Shown one piece after another: positions 21,712-30,160 of a stretch of 35,500 nucleotides of DNA. The DNA is taken from positions 1 through 35,500 of the forward strand of contig JAHJAU010000041.1 in assembly GCA_018813785.1 (NCBI GenBank), read 5' to 3'. Every line of letters starts with the position of its first letter. Positions within the stretch are counted from its first letter, which is position 1. A model generated the notes under the pieces. The model was not told the DNA's origin. It saw only the letters and a list, made by a program, of their open reading frames with translations, and made no database searches. The DNA is from Patescibacteria group bacterium. Its GTDB lineage: Bacteria > Patescibacteriota > Patescibacteriia > SG8-24. The position numbers and the translations under genes are program-made.

Positions 21712-23115
21712 ATGACCATCCCTAACATTGTTATAGATTACGGGTATATATTTCGCTTAGGAGATCTGCCACTCCCAATAATGTTGTGGCAGATTTTTTG
21801 GGATTTTGGCTGGATTCCTTTTGTTATCATCGTTTTTAAAGGCAGCTGGAAATTATGGGTACAATGGCGACAAAATAAGTATGCTGCCACCATCGAGACT
21901 TGTTTGCTGGCAGTGGAGGTGCCACGACAAAATGAGCAAACCGCTAAGGCAGTAGAGCATATTTTTGCGACTTTATCTGGTGCTTATTCTGGCTTAGATC
22001 GTTTTGAGAAATATTGGCTGGGAAAATTTCAACCAACGTTTAGTTTTGAAATTGTGTCCATTAATGGTTATGTGCAGTTTGTTGTGCATACCTGGACCAA
22101 GCATCGTGATTTAGTGGAAGCAGCTATTTTTGCCCAGTATCCGGATGCAGAGGTTGTAGAAATTGCTGATTATACTTCTGGCATTCCAACTAAGTACCCA
22201 CATCCAGAATGGAATGTATTCGGTACAGAATTCGTGCTCAAGCGCCCCAGTCATTTACCCATTCGTACTTACTCTGAGTTTGAGCACACTTCAGCTGAAG
22301 ACCCATTTAAAGATCCCATCTCTGCTTTACTAGAAGTGATGGGCTCACTCAAGTCCGGTGAGCAAATGTGGTTTCAGCTTTTAGTAAATCCAACCGACAG
22401 TAGTTGGAAAGACGCGGGACAGAAAGCTGTTGAAAAGATGCTCGGTCGGAAACCAACACCAAAGAAATCGAGTTTTGACGAGGCGATGTGGTTGCCTAAA
22501 GGGGTGGCCAAAGAAGTCGCCTCGTTATTGAGTACTCCTTCTGAGGGCGGCAAAAAAGAAGAGAAGAAAGATGATTTCAGAGTGTTAAATATGAGTCCGG
22601 GTGAGCGCTCGGTTGTTGAAGCCGTACAGATGAAGTTGGCTAAGATCGGCTTCGAAGCCAAGATGCGCATAGTTTATGCTGGTCGCCGCGATATTTTTAA
22701 TAAAAAGCGTTTTACGGCTATTAAGGGTGCATTGATGCAATATAATGCACTCAACATGAATGAAATTAAAACTTACGGCAAAGTGACACCTAAGGATGAT
22801 TATTTTCATGAGCGCTGGTCAGTGTGGCAAAAAAAAATGAAGCTCGTTCGGTGTTTTCGTGGGCGTAGTGGCAAGGGTGCGCCTTCTTACGTCCTTAATA
22901 TTGAGGAATTAGCCACGCTTTATCATTTTCCAATGCGGTTGGTTAAAACTCCACTGCTGAAGAAAACCGATGCTAAACGAGCCGAACCACCGGCTGCGTT
23001 ACCCATGTTGGGTGAGAGCACCGAAGGATTTTTTAAGCCGATTAAAAAGACATCAACCAAAGATCAGGCTTCAGACTCTGCCGGTGAACCGCCAGCGGAT
23101 TTGCCCTTTGCTTAG
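21712..23115 (+). CDS. Membrane protein of a VirD4-like ATPase cassette
   Basis: The roughly 467-residue protein has one N-terminal hydrophobic stretch (about 21-43, PIMLWQIFWDFGWIPFVIIV) and a large cytoplasmic part with repeated aromatic-rich strands (FSFEIVSINGYVQFVVHTW; WNVFGTEFVLKRPSHLPIRTY; MWFQLLVNP) and a basic C-terminal third. I know this kind of protein as the gene usually found just before a type-IV-secretion-like DNA-binding ATPase in CPR genomes, but assign no biochemical function. Start uncertain: ATG 21712, or TTG 21673 adding 13 residues; neither has a Shine-Dalgarno. The ATPase gene starts 14 nt downstream, so the two products probably form one complex. Confidence 0.8.
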   Translation: MTIPNIVIDYGYIFRLGDLPLPIMLWQIFWDFGWIPFVIIVFKGSWKLWVQWRQNKYAATIETCLLAVEVPRQNEQTAKAVEHIFATLSGAYSGLDRFEKYWLGKFQPTFSFEIVSINGYVQFVVHTWTKHRDLVEAAIFAQYPDAEVVEIADYTSGIPTKYPHPEWNVFGTEFVLKRPSHLPIRTYSEFEHTSAEDPFKDPISALLEVMGSLKSGEQMWFQLLVNPTDSSWKDAGQKAVEKMLGRKPTPKKSSFDEAMWLPKGVAKEVASLLSTPSEGGKKEEKKDDFRVLNMSPGERSVVEAVQMKLAKIGFEAKMRIVYAGRRDIFNKKRFTAIKGALMQYNALNMNEIKTYGKVTPKDDYFHERWSVWQKKMKLVRCFRGRSGKGAPSYVLNIEELATLYHFPMRLVKTPLLKKTDAKRAEPPAALPMLGESTEGFFKPIKKTSTKDQASDSAGEPPADLPFA

Positions 23116-23129
23116 ACATAACAGGTCAT

Positions 23130-25229
23130 ATGATTGGAGAGATTAAACCCTACGATCACGATCACGAAAACGAAGTGACCTTGTTTGCGGTCACCAATTT
23201 TCGTAATCAACAAAGAAAGTTTGGTATCAAGACCGATGATCGACGCAAACATATCTACATTCTCGGCAAAACCGGCATGGGGAAAACTACGTTAGTTGAG
23301 AATTTAGTATTATCTGACATTTATGCTGGTCATGGATTGTGTTATATCGATCCGCATGGTGATACCGCTCAGAAGATTCTTGATTTTATTCCAGCACACC
23401 GCATCAACGATGTAGTGTATTTAAATCCGGGTGATGTTGAACATCCGATTGGTTTCAATATCCTTGAAGTAAAAGATGAGCGGCAAAAACATCTGATTGC
23501 CTCTGGTTTGATGGGGGTTTTCAAGAAGATTTGGCCAGATGTTTGGTCGGCTCGCATGGAATACATTTTAATGAATACGATTTTGGCCTTGCTAGATGCG
23601 CCTGGTTCATCTTTGCTTGGCATTACTCGTATCTTGGTTGATGAGGAATACCGTAAACGGGTAGTGTCGTTGATTCAGGATCCGGTAGTAAAAACATTTT
23701 GGGTTAAAGAGTTTTTTTCTTGGCAGGATAAATATCGGACTGAGGCCATCGCTCCGGTTCAGAATAAGGTTGGTCAATTTTTATCATCTGGAATCATTCG
23801 TAATGTTGTCGCTCAGGTAAAATCAACGATTGATCTGCGCGATATCATGGATTCGCGTAAAATCTTTTTAGTCAATCTGTCAAAGGGTCTGATTGGTGAA
23901 GAGAATATGCGACTTTTGGGTGGTATGATTATCACTAAGTTGCAGATGTCGGTTATGGAGCGCGTGGATACACCAGAGCATTTACGTCAGGATTTTTATT
24001 TGTATGTCGACGAGTTTCAAAATTTTGCCAATGAATCATTTGCCAGCATCCTGTCTGAAGCTCGTAAATATCGTTTGAATTTGACTGTGGCTCATCAGTA
24101 TATTGAGCAGTTAGATGAGGTAACCTGTGCAGCTGTTTTTGGCAACGTTGGTACGATTATTGCTTTTCGTGTCGGCGCAGCTGACGCCGATGCCATGGAA
24201 AAAGAGTTTATGCCGGTTTTTATACCGGAAGATCTGGTCAATCTGCGCAAGTTTGATATCTATTTGAAATTGATGATTGATGGAGCGGCATCCGAACCAT
24301 TTTCTGCTACCACCATGCCGCCGATTGGTAATCCGACCGGTAGCGAGGAAAAGGTGATCCGAGTTTCACGAGAGCGATATTCACGACCACGAGCAACGAT
24401 CGAGGATAAAATAGTGCGCTGGAGTGGTTTATCGCCGGGTGAGGATCAAGAAAATGATGCTGAAAATGACATTGTTTCTGCCGCTAAAGAGTTGGGTGTG
24501 AGTTCAACCGATCTTAAAGATTTACAAGAAAAGTCTCCTTATATTAAGGAGTCGCCCAAATCAGAAACAAAAAAGAAAAAAGAAGCCAGCTTCCAGATTC
24601 CTTGTTCTGTATGTGGTGAAATTCAAAAATTAACTTTTGAACCAGATTGGTCGAAACCATGGTTTTGTAAGGAACACTTGGAGTTGCGAGGAAAGATTCC
24701 ATTGACTGAGCTTAAGCCAGTCCAACCCCAGCCAGCCAGTACTGTCGATGAGACTAAAAGTCAGGAGGCTGTAACTCCCCCAATGAAGAAAATTTTACCC
24801 AAAACACCATCATCAACAGGCGATGAACCAAAAAGGCAATCAAAGAAGAAATCTGCCCGCAGAGATGATCGTCAGCGAACCAATCAGCGAGAGCAGTCTC
24901 GACCAGCGATGGCTTCATTGCCAAGTATTAGAGATTCAGCTCCGGTGTTACTTGAAGAAAAAGACAGTGGAGTGTCATTGTCAGCCTTGGTTCCACGAAG
25001 TGAAACCAAGATGGGTGATGAGCGGAAAGAAGATAGCAAGAAAATTTCTGTTGAGTCCATCAAGCAATCAGAGAGTGAGCAGAATAAAAAAGAAGAGAAA
25101 CCCGATCAATCCCATAAAGGAACAACGGACGCAGCCGATTTTGATAACTCAGCTCCTTCCAATGATCAGAAAGATAAGCCAGACCAAGGTCCTAAGCAAA
25201 TTAAACCGGGCGAAGTCGTTAAATTTTAA
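23130..25229 (+). CDS. VirD4/TraD-like P-loop ATPase with zinc ribbon and disordered tail
   Basis: The 699-residue protein has Walker A GKTGMGKTT (46-54), the IDPHGD motif (73-78), Walker B FYLYVDEFQNF (289-299) and the sensor Gln of AHQYIEQL (321-328), the pattern of VirD4/TraD/HerA-FtsK-type DNA- or protein-pumping ATPases. After the ATPase core, residues 492-516 form a zinc site CSVCG-x16-FCKEH, that is CxxC-x17-CxxH. The last 180 residues are low-complexity, rich in Lys, Glu, Ser, Gln and Pro, and probably disordered. It has no membrane segment, so the preceding membrane protein probably anchors it. No relaxase, VirB4 or pilus gene is nearby. The next gene starts 2 nt after its stop. Confidence 0.9.
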   Translation: MIGEIKPYDHDHENEVTLFAVTNFRNQQRKFGIKTDDRRKHIYILGKTGMGKTTLVENLVLSDIYAGHGLCYIDPHGDTAQKILDFIPAHRINDVVYLNPGDVEHPIGFNILEVKDERQKHLIASGLMGVFKKIWPDVWSARMEYILMNTILALLDAPGSSLLGITRILVDEEYRKRVVSLIQDPVVKTFWVKEFFSWQDKYRTEAIAPVQNKVGQFLSSGIIRNVVAQVKSTIDLRDIMDSRKIFLVNLSKGLIGEENMRLLGGMIITKLQMSVMERVDTPEHLRQDFYLYVDEFQNFANESFASILSEARKYRLNLTVAHQYIEQLDEVTCAAVFGNVGTIIAFRVGAADADAMEKEFMPVFIPEDLVNLRKFDIYLKLMIDGAASEPFSATTMPPIGNPTGSEEKVIRVSRERYSRPRATIEDKIVRWSGLSPGEDQENDAENDIVSAAKELGVSSTDLKDLQEKSPYIKESPKSETKKKKEASFQIPCSVCGEIQKLTFEPDWSKPWFCKEHLELRGKIPLTELKPVQPQPASTVDETKSQEAVTPPMKKILPKTPSSTGDEPKRQSKKKSARRDDRQRTNQREQSRPAMASLPSIRDSAPVLLEEKDSGVSLSALVPRSETKMGDERKEDSKKISVESIKQSESEQNKKEEKPDQSHKGTTDAADFDNSAPSNDQKDKPDQGPKQIKPGEVVKF

Positions 25230-25231
25230 TT

Positions 25232-26215
25232 ATGCCCGATGAAGTGGTGAAAAAGATAAGATACCAAAGGATTATCAGTCTGCGTCAGGCTCTTTTTATG
25301 GTGCTCTTAGCCGCTTTATTAACTTTTGCTGGTCAGATAATCGTTGGTATAACTACTTATTATCGTTATGCTGATAGCAAAGAAATTAGTGATGCTGAAA
25401 TTGTTGATCGACAAAGTAGTCTGGAGAAACGTCTGCGTGAAATTGAGGCGGTGTGCAGAACAGACAAGATCGTCTTAGAAAACAGATTGAATGATCTAAT
25501 AGAGCCGGGAGGCGCATTGATTAAACCAACTAGTCGGGTGAATGGCTCATCATTTTCTGTTGAGCGGGTCATGGGTTCCGTGGTGGAGATAACTTGCTTG
25601 GATAACACAGATCCTGACATTTTTTATACAGGATCGGGCACGATTATAGATCGTAGCGGTTTAGTACTGACCAATCAGCACTTACTAGTTAGCAGTGAGG
25701 GTGCTTTAATTCATTTTTGCGGCATTGGATTCACAACTGAGATTCAGCTTCCGCCGCAAGTTGAATATATAGCTGAGACTGTGGCTGCGGATCGCGATGC
25801 AGATTTAGCCATATTGCAAATCGTTGAACATCTAGATAGTAAACCACTGCCGGACTTTTTTCCGGCGATCACCTTGGTTGGATCGCGCTTGACCGCTCAA
25901 GAACTCAAATTAGGAGATGAGGTTTTTATTGCGGGTTATCCTGGTGTAGGGGCAGAAACTTTTACTTTCACGCAAGGTGTGGTGAGTGGTCGGGTAGGGA
26001 AAAAATTGATCAAAACCTCGGCCTTAATTGACAGTGGGACATCAGGTGGTGCTGCATTTAATTTCAATGGTGATTATATTGGTTTGCCAACCGCGGCCGC
26101 GCGCGGTGATATTGGCGGTAGTCTCGGATATTTGATCGCGGCTGATATTGTTGATGAGTTTCTTCAGGACTATTATGCTGGAGAACTTAACTCATCAGTA
26201 AATTTTATTGAATAA
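25232..26215 (+). CDS. Membrane-anchored trypsin-like serine protease (HtrA-type, no PDZ)
   Basis: The 327-residue protein has one N-terminal TM segment (about 19-42), a short coiled stalk (58-90) and a chymotrypsin-fold protease domain. The catalytic triad is visible: His150 in VLTNQHLL, Asp191 in DADLAILQ, Ser271 in DSGTSGGAAF, with the oxyanion GTSGG. There is no PDZ domain, unlike DegP/HtrA. The active domain should face outside. The ATG at 25232 lies 2 nt after the ATPase stop, implying coupling and a shared transcript. A quality-control or processing role next to the secretion-like ATPase is an inference from position. Confidence 0.9.
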   Translation: MPDEVVKKIRYQRIISLRQALFMVLLAALLTFAGQIIVGITTYYRYADSKEISDAEIVDRQSSLEKRLREIEAVCRTDKIVLENRLNDLIEPGGALIKPTSRVNGSSFSVERVMGSVVEITCLDNTDPDIFYTGSGTIIDRSGLVLTNQHLLVSSEGALIHFCGIGFTTEIQLPPQVEYIAETVAADRDADLAILQIVEHLDSKPLPDFFPAITLVGSRLTAQELKLGDEVFIAGYPGVGAETFTFTQGVVSGRVGKKLIKTSALIDSGTSGGAAFNFNGDYIGLPTAAARGDIGGSLGYLIAADIVDEFLQDYYAGELNSSVNFIE

Positions 26216-26272
26216 AAATTTGGATCATCGTTGTCAGCCGGTTCCCTGATTGATAATGATGTGACAAGCATT

Positions 26273-26941
26273 ATGTTCAAGGCAGAGAAAGTTTCTTTTG
26301 TTACTTTAGACGACGTAACTATTGTTGGTGACGTTTATCGCGGCACTGGACATGGTCCGGCTGCTCTGTTGTTACATATGATGCCAGCCATCAAAGAGAG
26401 CTGGTCTAGTTTTGCTAACGTACTTTTATCGCAGGGTTTTAAAATCATTCTAGCTATTGATTTGCGTGGTCACGGTGAAAGTCAACTGCAGACCGATAAA
26501 AAATTAGATTTTTTGGAGTTTAGTGATCAGGAGCATCAACTAAAAATACGGGATGTTATCACTGCAGTGAGTTGGCTCGAAGAGCAGGGTGCTACTAAAG
26601 ATAGATTGGCCTTGATTGGTGCTTCAATTGGAGCGAATTTATCTATTGCTTATGGAGCCATGAATCCGGAAATTCCGGCCGTGGTGGCACTGTCGCCCGG
26701 ATTGAATTATCGTGGTGTGACCACTGAAGACAAGATGTCGGCCTATGTCGGGCGGGCATTATACCTAGTAGCTAGCGCCGAGGATACTTATTCACTTGAA
26801 ACAAATCAACGATTGGCTGCTCTTTATTCTGGAGCTACACTTAAAGAGTTGAACCAAGTCGGACACGGCACAGCTATGTTTGATCAATCACCAGACTTGA
26901 TGTCTGAAGTGGCGGCCTGGTTAATAGAGAGAGTTAATTAA
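26273..26941 (+). CDS. Alpha/beta hydrolase
   Basis: The 222-residue cytoplasmic protein has the alpha/beta-hydrolase order: ALLLHMMPAIKESWSSFA (oxyanion strand), IDLRGHGES (62-70), the nucleophile elbow LIGASIGANL with Ser118, acid Asp171 in SAEDTY, and His198 in VGHGTAMF. This resembles the dienelactone hydrolase/BAAT-like group; the substrate is unknown. ATG at 26273 preferred over a TTG 42 nt upstream because it gives the usual N-terminal strand. No Shine-Dalgarno. It lies 57 nt after the protease and 14 nt before the HD gene, probably in the same run of transcription. Confidence 0.88.
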   Translation: MFKAEKVSFVTLDDVTIVGDVYRGTGHGPAALLLHMMPAIKESWSSFANVLLSQGFKIILAIDLRGHGESQLQTDKKLDFLEFSDQEHQLKIRDVITAVSWLEEQGATKDRLALIGASIGANLSIAYGAMNPEIPAVVALSPGLNYRGVTTEDKMSAYVGRALYLVASAEDTYSLETNQRLAALYSGATLKELNQVGHGTAMFDQSPDLMSEVAAWLIERVN

Positions 26942-26955
26942 TTTTGGTCAGGGTT

Positions 26956-28341
26956 ATGTACGAAATTCGTGATCCAATTCACGGCACCATAAGTTTTTCT
27001 GAGCGAGAAAGACAGGTTATTGATCACAAATTTTTGCAGCGCCTACGTCACGTTCGGCAGCTGGGCTTGAGTTACCTGGTTTACCCCGGATCAATACATG
27101 ATCGTTTTTCACATAGCCTTGGTGCCATGCACGCAGTAAGTCGTATTTGGGATCGAATTATAGAAACCAGCGGCGAGGTATTACACCGACATTTTGAAGA
27201 TTTTGATTTGCAATATTTTCGTCGAATTTTACGCTTGGCCGGCCTATTGCATGATATTGGCCACCCACCACTATCACATGTTTCTGAGAGATTTATGCCG
27301 TCATTTAATGACCTGCGACTACCAGCTGATTGGTTTATTGATTTGGAGCGCAATAGACAGGCCAAACATGAGGATTACAGTGTTTTACTAATAGGTGCAT
27401 TATCTAATGCCGATAATTCTCCCTTATCACCGGATGAAGCGCAGGATATCGCATCTCTCATTCATCATGAAGTATTGCCATCACTATCCTGGGAAAAGCG
27501 TTTTGGTGAGGCTAACAGTGGTCGTTTTGGTATTCATCGGCTTCTACGTTCATTTATTTCTGGTGAGCTGGATTGTGATCGTATGGATTATCTCCTCCGA
27601 GATGCTTATTATACCGGGGTTGCTTACGGTACTTACGATATGGATCATCTGATAAGTAACTTAGGAGTAGTTGAGCATGATAATTTGATAGTTCCGACGA
27701 TTGATTCTACCGCCGTGCGAGCGTTTGAGGATTTTTTGCTAGCGCGGTATCACATGTTTTTGCAGGTTTATTTACACAAGACCACCATTGCTTTTGATCG
27801 ATTCTTGGAAAACGCAATGGTCACCAGAGAAATTGGATTGATTATTCCGGGCGAAGCTGAGGGTTTTTCTGATTTGCGTGATAGCACAATTACCGAGCGA
27901 ATATTTGATGCGGCTAAGTTTTCGGATAATTCTTGGTCAGTTCGTTTAGTTAATCGTATTCCACCCAAAATGTTATTTCGAGCATCAAATATGAACACTG
28001 ACGATCGAGCCATTATGGAACGTCTAATTACTGCCTTGAAGCAGGCGACTGTGCCGTTTTTCAAAATAGATTCGAAACAATATCTCTCTATGTCTGCCCC
28101 CGTTTCCGCCCGGGATCGAGTCAGCGGTTTAATGGTGCGACGAAAAATGTTTGGACGCATTGCTTTTGAGCCAGTTGAGCGTTATTCAGAACTACTTAAT
28201 AAATATAACGAGGTTATCGACTTATCTAATTTATATGTTTTACGCGAGGACTTGCCAGCTGCGCAGAAGGTGATCAATGAAATGGGTTGGCCAATTATCA
28301 CTGAATCAAACAAAGGACATCAAGCAAAATTTTTGGAATAA
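26956..28341 (+). CDS. HD-superfamily phosphohydrolase (dGTPase-like, YwfO type)
   Basis: The 461-residue protein begins YEIRDPIHGTISFSERERQV, typical of YwfO/SAMHD1-like bacterial HD enzymes, followed by RLRHVRQLG and the metal ligands: His53 in RFSHSLG, His99-Asp100 in LLHDIGHPPLSH, and the Asp in LDCDRMDYLLRDAYY (206-211). Such enzymes hydrolyse dNTPs or other nucleotides; specificity cannot be read from sequence. ATG at 26956 is preferred over TTG 26944; only a weak purine stretch (GGTCAGGG) precedes it. A terminator closes the operon about 25 nt downstream. Confidence 0.92.
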   Translation: MYEIRDPIHGTISFSERERQVIDHKFLQRLRHVRQLGLSYLVYPGSIHDRFSHSLGAMHAVSRIWDRIIETSGEVLHRHFEDFDLQYFRRILRLAGLLHDIGHPPLSHVSERFMPSFNDLRLPADWFIDLERNRQAKHEDYSVLLIGALSNADNSPLSPDEAQDIASLIHHEVLPSLSWEKRFGEANSGRFGIHRLLRSFISGELDCDRMDYLLRDAYYTGVAYGTYDMDHLISNLGVVEHDNLIVPTIDSTAVRAFEDFLLARYHMFLQVYLHKTTIAFDRFLENAMVTREIGLIIPGEAEGFSDLRDSTITERIFDAAKFSDNSWSVRLVNRIPPKMLFRASNMNTDDRAIMERLITALKQATVPFFKIDSKQYLSMSAPVSARDRVSGLMVRRKMFGRIAFEPVERYSELLNKYNEVIDLSNLYVLREDLPAAQKVINEMGWPIITESNKGHQAKFLE

Positions 28342-28366
28342 AGATCAATCCTCTCGGTTAAAGATT

Positions 28367-28393
28367 TGAGGCATCAAAAGCACCTCATTTTTT
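28367..28393 (+). terminator. Intrinsic terminator after the HD gene
   Basis: TGAGG (28367-28371) / CCTCA (28383-28387) followed by TTTTTTG. The stem is short, but the T-run and its position just past the stop support it. Confidence 0.65.
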
Positions 28394-28426
28394 GTTTGCC
28401 CGACCTTTTTATGCACATTAATCGCA

Positions 28427-28469
28427 TTGACACTCACTCTACTCAGCTCTAAGTTTAGGGTGGTTCTTT
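28427..28469 (+). promoter_or_regulatory. Promoter TTGACA-17-TAAGTT with GTTCTTT start element
   Basis: Perfect -35 TTGACA (28427-28432), 17 nt, -10 TAAGTT (28450-28455). GTTCTTT (28463-28469) begins 8 nt after the -10, at the expected transcription start. The ribosome site is 26 nt further on. Confidence 0.55.
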
Positions 28470-28508
28470 AGCATTTATAGTCACAAAACACGAACAGGAA
28501 GGTTGTCG

Positions 28509-29255
28509 ATGTCCAGAAAGAAATTAGATGCTAATGTTCTTTCCCCAGAAAGATCAGCGGAACTCGTCAGTTTGGCCGAGAATGTTTTACAGCGTTTTGA
28601 TCCGACCCAGGAACGTCGTTCCGTTTGGCGGAGGCCTCTGGCGATTGAGCTTTTGGGTCAGCCCGCATCTGGTAAGACCACAGCTCAGAGCGTACTGCGA
28701 CATTTTTTCCGTCGTCACAAATTCGAGGTGCACGCACCACGCGAGGGAGCTGAGGCGATTGAAGGACCGCGCCCAGCACCGGATTACAATCTGCATACGG
28801 TTGAGTGGGCGTTGCATCACGCGAGACTGCTACAACATAGTAAGCAGCATCATGTCGGCATCTTCGACCGCGCCATTTATGATGGAGTGGTGCGGATGGA
28901 GCACTATCTCAATGATGGTGTTATCACCAGCCAAGAGAGGGAAATCATAGAAGGATATTTCCTTCTTCCGGCAAACTCTCGCTTGTTCGATTTGCACGTT
29001 TTTTTGATGTGTCAACCTAACACTACGTTTAAGCGCAAGCATGGAGTCGAAGTCGTTCATAAGCCAGGCAAAACACTCAATACAGAGACTCTCAATCGTC
29101 TATATGGGGCTCATCAGCGGGTTTGGGATCGTCTCGGTTTAGGTCAGGATTCGCGTTTCGTTTGGCTGGATTCTGATCAGTTAAACCAACGAGAAGTAGC
29201 GGAAAAGATTCTCGAAGTGGCATTGGCTGCTTTCGAGCGACACTTGACAACCTGA
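28509..29255 (+). CDS. P-loop kinase-like protein
   Basis: The 248-residue cytoplasmic protein carries Walker A LLGQPASGKTTA (48-59), a DR motif in GIFDRAIYDGVVRMEHY like that of deoxynucleoside and thymidylate kinases, and LHVFLMCQPNTTFKRKHG where a Lid might lie. It probably phosphorylates a nucleoside or other small molecule, but the substrate-binding part matches nothing I recognise. The ATG at 28509 has the Shine-Dalgarno AGGAAGG; a TTG two codons upstream is less likely. It has its own promoter and terminator. Confidence 0.78.
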   Translation: MSRKKLDANVLSPERSAELVSLAENVLQRFDPTQERRSVWRRPLAIELLGQPASGKTTAQSVLRHFFRRHKFEVHAPREGAEAIEGPRPAPDYNLHTVEWALHHARLLQHSKQHHVGIFDRAIYDGVVRMEHYLNDGVITSQEREIIEGYFLLPANSRLFDLHVFLMCQPNTTFKRKHGVEVVHKPGKTLNTETLNRLYGAHQRVWDRLGLGQDSRFVWLDSDQLNQREVAEKILEVALAAFERHLTT

Positions 29256-29262
29256 TTCGTGT

Positions 29263-29290
29263 AGCCGACCCACCAAGTCGGCTTTTATTT
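29263..29290 (+). terminator. Intrinsic terminator after the P-loop kinase-like gene
   Basis: AGCCGAC (29263-29269) / GTCGGCT (29277-29283), then TTTATTTTG. Confidence 0.85.
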
Positions 29291-29339
29291 TGTCATTGTT
29301 TTTTGAGTGTAGAGAAGCAGAGAAACTGGTTTAAGCTAA

Positions 29340-29368
29340 TTGACCACTTTTACACTTGTCGCTAAGGT
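29340..29368 (+). promoter_or_regulatory. Promoter TTGACC-17-TAAGGT for the 230-aa gene
   Basis: -35 TTGACC (29340-29345), 17 nt, -10 TAAGGT (29363-29368). GTTCTTT (29385-29391) lies within the predicted leader, 9 nt before the AGGAGAGGTGG ribosome site. Confidence 0.5.
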
Positions 29369-29415
29369 GGAAAAAGAGTGTTTCGTTCTTTTCTAAGGTT
29401 AGGAGAGGTGGTGTC

Positions 29416-30108
29416 ATGGATTTTGACCCAACAATATCCTTGATTCTGATAAGTTTTGGTTTGACGATCTTCGGAGCTCGTTTAGTCATTACGATGCTGA
29501 AAAATTCTGGCGAAGGTGATGAAGATCCTAAACGATTATCTAATGATCAAGTTCCAGCCTTGCCACCTAAACTTGGCAGTCCATATCGCCACAATGATGA
29601 ATTGACCGACAGCGACGAATCGAATGATGAAGATCCAGATGATGATGAAGAAAGACTTCGTCGTTTTGTCTATGCGGCCAGTCGATTGCGTGAACAATTG
29701 TCTGAGGTCGAACTACGGCGACTAGCCGAGCAACTCTATTTAGATGGATTACTCGATTCAATTGAGCAAGATGATGTCGATTCTGACTGGGAATCAGCCG
29801 CCATTTACGCTTTTTCTTTACGATGTAAGCCAGAAGACATTCCACCCCTGGTTGAGATTCTCGAAACTAGCCACTGTACTTATGCCAGACTGGCGGCCAT
29901 GAAGGCCTTGGCATCTCGTGGGCCAAGCAACCACCGGGTGATCAATGCCGTCGTGAAATGTGCCCTAGCTGATAACAGTTGGTCTGAAAAAGATAATGAG
30001 CGAACCAAGCAGGAAATTGAGCAACTGCGTTCAGCTGGTCAGCAGGTTCTGACACAATGGGAAAAAGATTTTTCAGAAATCATGACGAGATTCGTCACTT
30101 CTTCCTAG
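29416..30108 (+). CDS. Hypothetical membrane-anchored HEAT-like protein, 230 aa
   Basis: The 230-residue protein has an N-terminal membrane anchor (about 8-28), a very acidic linker (30-80, with runs such as DEDPDDDEE), and a helical C-terminal domain. The segment CKPEDIPPLVEILETSHCTYARLAAMKALASRG looks like HEAT/PBS-type repeats, suggesting a protein-binding platform, most likely cytoplasmic. No family recognised. The ATG at 29416 follows a very strong Shine-Dalgarno (AGGAGAGGTGG); the open frame upstream crosses the promoter and is not coding. Single gene ending at a terminator. Confidence 0.75.
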   Translation: MDFDPTISLILISFGLTIFGARLVITMLKNSGEGDEDPKRLSNDQVPALPPKLGSPYRHNDELTDSDESNDEDPDDDEERLRRFVYAASRLREQLSEVELRRLAEQLYLDGLLDSIEQDDVDSDWESAAIYAFSLRCKPEDIPPLVEILETSHCTYARLAAMKALASRGPSNHRVINAVVKCALADNSWSEKDNERTKQEIEQLRSAGQQVLTQWEKDFSEIMTRFVTSS

Positions 30109-30134
30109 GGGTCAGCTTCCCAACTCAATAACTT

Positions 30135-30160
30135 AAAAGAGCGGAGTAATTCGCTCTTTT
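30135..30160 (+). terminator. Terminator whose T-run holds the start of the next ORF
   Basis: AAAAGAGCG (30135-30143) / CGCTCTTTT (30152-30160). The following ORF begins with the TTG made by the last two T bases of this run plus the next G, and a GGAG lies in the loop side of the hairpin. Confidence 0.85.

Noticed and set aside
23130-25229. Conjugative element or integrated plasmid around the VirD4-like ATPase
   Set aside because: No relaxase, VirB4, integrase, attachment repeats or tRNA are visible; neighbouring genes are ordinary chromosomal ones.
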